DNA of 64,000 bases, from assembly GCA_946997485.1 (NCBI GenBank), contig CAMPVF010000006.1, positions 1 to 64,000 on the forward strand, read 5' to 3'. The translations under genes and the position numbers were made by a program. The stretch comes from an uncultured Atopobium sp. (GTDB lineage Bacteria > Actinomycetota > Coriobacteriia > Coriobacteriales > Atopobiaceae). Shown here one piece after another: positions 60,602 through 64,000 of this stretch; position 1 is the first letter of the stretch, and each line of letters starts with the position of its first letter. The notes under the pieces were generated by a model. That model searched no databases and had not been told where the DNA came from. It saw only the letters and a program-made list of their open reading frames with translations.

Positions 60602-61687
60602 TTACTTGGCAACTGTTAGATTTTTGTCAAAACGCCGCTTTGCATGTAAAAGCATGAGTACCGTAACAATAAGAACACCGCACGCCAATGCAATCAAAAA
60701 ACCAACGATGTTATCAACAATAGGCCACATGAAAAAGCCATATGATGAGCCAGGAAACACATTAGAACCCATGGCAAAGCCTAATGCGCCGCCAACGCCT
60801 GAACCGATCATACAAATTGGAATAATTCCAACATCTGAGATGATAAAGGGGAGCACGCCTTCAGAAATCCCCAACAAGCCGAGAATTAAACAAGACAAAC
60901 CGCCTGCTTGCAATTGTGGTTCGAAAACCTCTTTTTTGAAAAATAGTTTTGATAATTGTGTTGACAGTCCTACACCGATAGGAGGAATTATCGACCCTAA
61001 CATAAGAGCAATATAAGAATAGCCCGTGTCGAAATACAGCTGTTTTCCTATTGTCCCCGCCATCTTGTTAACAGGTCCACCAAAGTCAAAAGCGCGAGCA
61101 GCAGCAAGAGCAGCAGACAACACAGCACCGCCGCCTTGACCGATTGAATTTACAGCAAGTTTACTTAACTGAGAAAACGCAGTCCCGATAGGTCCAACAA
61201 CCCACATGGATAGCACATACACACAAGCGCTTCCCAACACAGGTAACAAAAACAGTGACTTGACACCAATGTATTTGCGCTCAAGTTTAATAATACGGTT
61301 TAAGTAAACAATTACATATCCCGCTACAAAACCAATAAGTACAGCTCCAATAAATCCTGCATTTAGTTTTACAGCCAATAAACCGCCCAACATACCAGGT
61401 GCCATACCAGGGCGATCGGCAATAGCGAAAGCAATATAACCGGCAAGAACAGGATACATTAGACTAAACATACCCTTTCCGCCTATTTGGTTTGTCCACG
61501 CCAGAAACTTAATGATTCCATCACTCTGTTCTAACAATTCTTTTTTACCAACGTTAACACCAAAAAATACTTGTCCCAGCAATGTCGTAACCCCAAGGGT
61601 TACTCCAGCAATAACAATAACTGGCATCATGTAAGAGATGCCCGTCATCAAGTTGTTTCTAAGTTTTTCAATGCTGATTTCTTTCAT
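60602..61687 (-). CDS. PTS fructose-family EIIC permease
   Basis: 361 residues from MKEISIEKLRNNLMTGISYM with eight to nine membrane helices. GIPFAIADRPGMAPG-like (AFAIADRPGMAPGMLGG) and GISEGVLPFI are typical of fructose/mannitol-class EIIC. Its ATG overlaps the EIIB stop (ATGA), so they are coupled. Confidence 0.9.
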   Translation of the reverse strand: MKEISIEKLRNNLMTGISYMMPVIVIAGVTLGVTTLLGQVFFGVNVGKKELLEQSDGIIKFLAWTNQIGGKGMFSLMYPVLAGYIAFAIADRPGMAPGMLGGLLAVKLNAGFIGAVLIGFVAGYVIVYLNRIIKLERKYIGVKSLFLLPVLGSACVYVLSMWVVGPIGTAFSQLSKLAVNSIGQGGGAVLSAALAAARAFDFGGPVNKMAGTIGKQLYFDTGYSYIALMLGSIIPPIGVGLSTQLSKLFFKKEVFEPQLQAGGLSCLILGLLGISEGVLPFIISDVGIIPICMIGSGVGGALGFAMGSNVFPGSSYGFFMWPIVDNIVGFLIALACGVLIVTVLMLLHAKRRFDKNLTVAK

Positions 61688-62007
61688 GATATAAGACCTC
61701 TCTTCTGACACTCGTTAGCAACAATTTCAGAACCTTTTGCTATTACATCCTGCAAAGAAATATTGAGTATCTTATCTTCACAACCATCAAAACGTTCCAT
61801 GTTTCTTAAGGCCATGCCAGCAGAGATAACAACAAGGTCCGCCATGGTAATATCATGATCGCTTAACTCATTCTCAATACCAATTGAGCCTTGAGTCTCA
61901 ACCTTGTAACCTGCACCAAGTTTTTGAGCTGCAGTTTCTATTGCGTCTGCAGCCATATAGGTATGTGCAATACCAGTAGGACAAGCACATATTCCCACAA
62001 TAAACAT
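61684..62007 (-). CDS. PTS fructose-family EIIB
   Basis: 107 residues. MFIVGICACPTGIAHTYMAA has the phosphorylated cysteine in ACPTGIAHT (Cys9). AGGAGG lies five to six bases upstream. No EIIA or HPr-like gene is present in the operon. Confidence 0.92.
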   Translation of the reverse strand: MFIVGICACPTGIAHTYMAADAIETAAQKLGAGYKVETQGSIGIENELSDHDITMADLVVISAGMALRNMERFDGCEDKILNISLQDVIAKGSEIVANECQKRGLIS

Positions 62008-62423
62008 AATGGCCTCCTTCTTTAAATAGTTTTGTTAAATGAGCCAAAAAGAAAGGTTCGGGTTGTGATCGAATGCTGTGGAACACAAACAAGAAAACAA
62101 AATGCCTATTTTTGTTACAATTGCAAAACAATGTGGGGATTTATTTTGCAAACTAGAACAAAAGTAATTGGCTATAGTTCATACGACATACTAAGCAAAT
62201 TACAACCTGCAATGAGTGAAGTAGGACCACTGATTAACCATAATCATTGTCATAAATATGTGCATATACCTGTTGGTTTTTCATATTAACACTCCCTTCT
62301 CCCTTGCCATTACAATACACTGAAATACGGGGTTGTGCTAAAATAACTAGGTAAACGGCAGTTATTTATTAATTGCTAAATAATCAATATTCTCATGTGA
62401 CGACCACGAAGGATTTTGCACAA
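62008..62423. other. Divergent intergenic region of the fructose-type PTS operon and its regulator
   Basis: About 415 bases. A perfect AATAACT-N11-AGTTATT palindrome at 62342-62366 is a good operator candidate for the SorC-type regulator. A 16-codon frame (MKNQQVYAHIYDNDYG) on the minus strand near 62288 is probably fortuitous. No EIIA remnant was recognised. Confidence 0.5.
62342..62366. promoter_or_regulatory. Candidate operator, AATAACT-N11-AGTTATT
   Basis: The seven-base arms match perfectly and lie 58-82 bases upstream of the regulator start, in the divergent control region. SorC/DeoR-type regulators bind such spaced palindromes. Confidence 0.45.
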
Positions 62424-63374
62424 ATGTATGATAGACAGGAATACCTTCACATCATATCTACGTTATATTATAAAGAAGGCAAGACACAGCAGGAAATCTC
62501 AGACCTATTGCAGATCACAAGACCAACAGTCTCAAGGCTTCTTAAAGAAGCACTTCAACGCGGAATTGTCACTATTACCATTAACAATATTGAGGAAAAT
62601 TACCTCGACTTATGTAAGAAGATTAGAAAAACTTGGAACCTCAACTCTGTCGTTATTTGTAGTAGCACACCAAACGAATTGTCGACAAAAAGTAATCTTG
62701 CCAATAAATTGTTGCCGAACCTTAAACAAATATTAGATACCTGCGAAACCGTTGGTATTGGTTGGGGAACAACCCTTTATGAGCTGTTAAACTTTTTCCC
62801 GTCATTCCACACTAATATAAAAGAGATCATACCATTGATAGGCGGCTATGGCATAACTAACATGCAATATCACTCTAATTCACTGGTCATACGAGCGGCA
62901 GACAAATTCATTAGCAAATATACTCTTAGCTATACACCACCGTATGATAAAGACGAGGAAACCGTTAGAGAATTATATCAATTTCCTTTAGTAGCTAAGC
63001 AAATTGAAAAAGCAAAATCAGTCGATATAGCACTTATAACACCTGATGCCATTACTGAGCACTCAACTCTAAAACGCTTGGGCTATGCCGATAAGGAAGA
63101 ACTTGACACTTTTCGTGCGCAAGGAATTATTGGAAATATTCTCTGTTCGTTCTATGATATAGCTGGTCATACACGCAAAACAACTTTTACTGATAAAATG
63201 ATAGGACTTAAATTGGATGATTTAAGGAATATTAGGCGCGTATATCTATGCGCTGCAAGAAAAGAAAAAACCCTTAGTGTATTGGGCGCCCTTAATTCAG
63301 GAATTATCACCGATCTTGCAATAGATGTTGCACTTGCTGAAGAATTAATTATAGACATGGGGGCATCAAAATAG
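62424..63374 (+). CDS. SorC-family sugar-binding transcriptional regulator
   Basis: 316 residues from MYDRQEYLHIISTLYYKEGK; GAAGGA lies ten bases upstream of ATG 62424; the frame is open to 62373. The N-terminal helix-turn-helix (QQEISDLLQITRPTVSRLL, about 22-40) is followed by the C-terminal sugar-phosphate-binding domain (VGIGWGTTLYELL, and LGALNSGIITDLAIDVALAE near the end). It is divergent from the EIIB-EIIC-aldolase operon, which it probably controls. Confidence 0.92.
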   Translation: MYDRQEYLHIISTLYYKEGKTQQEISDLLQITRPTVSRLLKEALQRGIVTITINNIEENYLDLCKKIRKTWNLNSVVICSSTPNELSTKSNLANKLLPNLKQILDTCETVGIGWGTTLYELLNFFPSFHTNIKEIIPLIGGYGITNMQYHSNSLVIRAADKFISKYTLSYTPPYDKDEETVRELYQFPLVAKQIEKAKSVDIALITPDAITEHSTLKRLGYADKEELDTFRAQGIIGNILCSFYDIAGHTRKTTFTDKMIGLKLDDLRNIRRVYLCAARKEKTLSVLGALNSGIITDLAIDVALAEELIIDMGASK

Positions 63375-63400
63375 TCGGAAGAACTCACCTATCCGTGCGC

Positions 63401-63438
63401 AAAAAACGGCGCAGCCGTTAGGTACGGTTACGCCGTTT
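63401..63438. terminator. Bidirectional terminator between the SorC-type and SIS-domain genes
   Basis: AAACGGCGCAGCCGT pairs with ACGGTTACGCCGTTT (13 of 15) around TAGGT, with A- and T-rich flanks. It serves both convergent genes. Confidence 0.75.
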
Positions 63439-63542
63439 ATAAATCCGTTTAGTAATTCGTTTACTAATTCATTTACAAATTTGCTTTGTGATTATCTGTG
63501 GACTATCAATCGCGGGCATTACCTGGCGGGTATTACCTGCGT

Positions 63543-63998
63543 TTACGCGTTCAAAATCGACGCACCAAGCGCTCCACCCGGATGCCATTTTACATACTGC
63601 TCGGGCGTAAGTTCATACTCGTTTTGCAGCAAAATAGACAGCGTCTGCAGCGCAATAAGCTCAACCAAAATCGACGCACGAGGCGGCTTGTTCATACTGT
63701 CGCCCTCCTGCTTCACGCCTGCAATAAGCGCCACATCCGCGTTCTGCGCAAGCCACGACGTTGCCTTGCCCGTAAGCGCAATAATATGCACGCCAATCTT
63801 TTGCAAGCACGAAACGGTAGCCTTGAGCTCGGCAGTTTCGCCCGAGTTAGAAATGGCAATAACCACGTCGCCCGGCTTTGTTTGCCCCGCAGATCCATGC
63901 ACGCACTCGGTTCCGTGCAGCTCGTAGGTGGGTGTTCCGGTTGAAGAAAACAGCGACGCCGCGTAACCCGCCACGTGTCCCGGCTTTCCAATTCCCGT
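63543..63998 (-). CDS. SIS-domain sugar-phosphate isomerase-like protein, C-terminal part
   Basis: At least 151 residues are visible; the N-terminus is off the right edge. GIGKPGHVAGYAASLFSSTG, SNSGETAELKATV and the C-terminal KWHPGGALGASIL match the KpsF/GutQ arabinose-5-phosphate isomerase class, including the HPGG segment. The usual C-terminal CBS pair is absent because the protein ends soon after the SIS domain. A simple SIS isomerase in sugar use is likely. Confidence 0.85.
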   Translation of the reverse strand, partial: TGIGKPGHVAGYAASLFSSTGTPTYELHGTECVHGSAGQTKPGDVVIAISNSGETAELKATVSCLQKIGVHIIALTGKATSWLAQNADVALIAGVKQEGDSMNKPPRASILVELIALQTLSILLQNEYELTPEQYVKWHPGGALGASILNA

Positions 63999-64000
63999 TA

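Noticed and set aside
62035..62291. Possible missing EIIA gene upstream of EIIB
   Set aside because: Both strands were read in all frames; only short, stop-broken frames occur and none shows an EIIA histidine motif.

Overview
ORGANISM. The window comes from a bacterium of the class Coriobacteriia (Actinomycetota), most likely an Atopobiaceae relative (Lancefieldella/Fannyhessea/Olsenella type). This is inferred from the S10-spc-alpha ribosomal gene order followed by an ECF-transporter locus and truA, zinc-binding forms of S14 and L36, DUF5648 surface proteins and moderate GC content. The species is not fixed by anything seen here. No rRNA, tRNA or CRISPR array was found.

LAYOUT. (1) 1-6.6 kb: the 5' end of an off-window gene containing a tetranucleotide repeat, a 1836-residue secreted surface protein with a G9 tract in its signal peptide, and a nested repeat element. 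(2) 6.6-14.5 kb: pyrE, a family 2 glycosyltransferase, truA, an ATPase-ATPase-EcfT triple fusion, and a DUF559-like nuclease gene bracketed by two repeat elements. (3) 15-25.4 kb (minus strand): rplE-rpsN-rpsH-rplF-rplR-rpsE-rpmD-rplO-secY-adk-map-infA-rpmJ-rpsM-rpsK-rpsD-rpoA-rplQ. (4) 25.5-36.7 kb: an accessory island that splits the ribosomal cluster exactly between rplX and rplE. It holds a DUF3784 protein, an IS256-type transposase remnant cut by a repeat element, two surface proteins with poly-G tracts at their promoters, an Fe3+-type binding lipoprotein and an ABC-2 exporter. (5) 36.8-42.7 kb (minus strand): rplC-rplD-rplW-rplB-rpsS-rplV-rpsC-rplP-rpmC-rpsQ-rplN-rplX, with no rpsJ in front. 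(6) 43-49.3 kb: envelope proteins (SPOR-like, class A beta-lactamase-like, two zinc-ribbon membrane proteins). (7) 49.4-54.4 kb: a very AT-rich sortase-anchored adhesin flanked by two direct copies of a repeat element, with a (GCCT)n repeat upstream. (8) 54.7-64 kb: two PTS sugar operons with RpiR- and SorC-type regulators, then a partial SIS-domain gene.

THEMES. Two things stand out. First, there is a dispersed set of probable phase-variation switches: (AGAC)n inside a start-proximal coding region, G9 in a signal peptide, G10 inside a promoter spacer, G11 at a probable transcription start, and (GCCT)n next to a -10 box. All but one of the associated genes are predicted surface proteins; the product of the first lies off the window. 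Second, there is a family of about 180-250 bp elements with long inward-facing terminal inverted repeats built on TTGACACGAG, a near-constant 119-131 bp interior and a weakly conserved core. Pairs of direct copies bracket two unrelated cargo genes, and another copy sits inside a transposase remnant. The housekeeping genes run as long minus-strand operons ended by strong intrinsic terminators. The sugar genes suggest import of phosphorylated alpha-glucosides, possibly N-acetylated, and of a hexose or hexitol cleaved by a class II aldolase.
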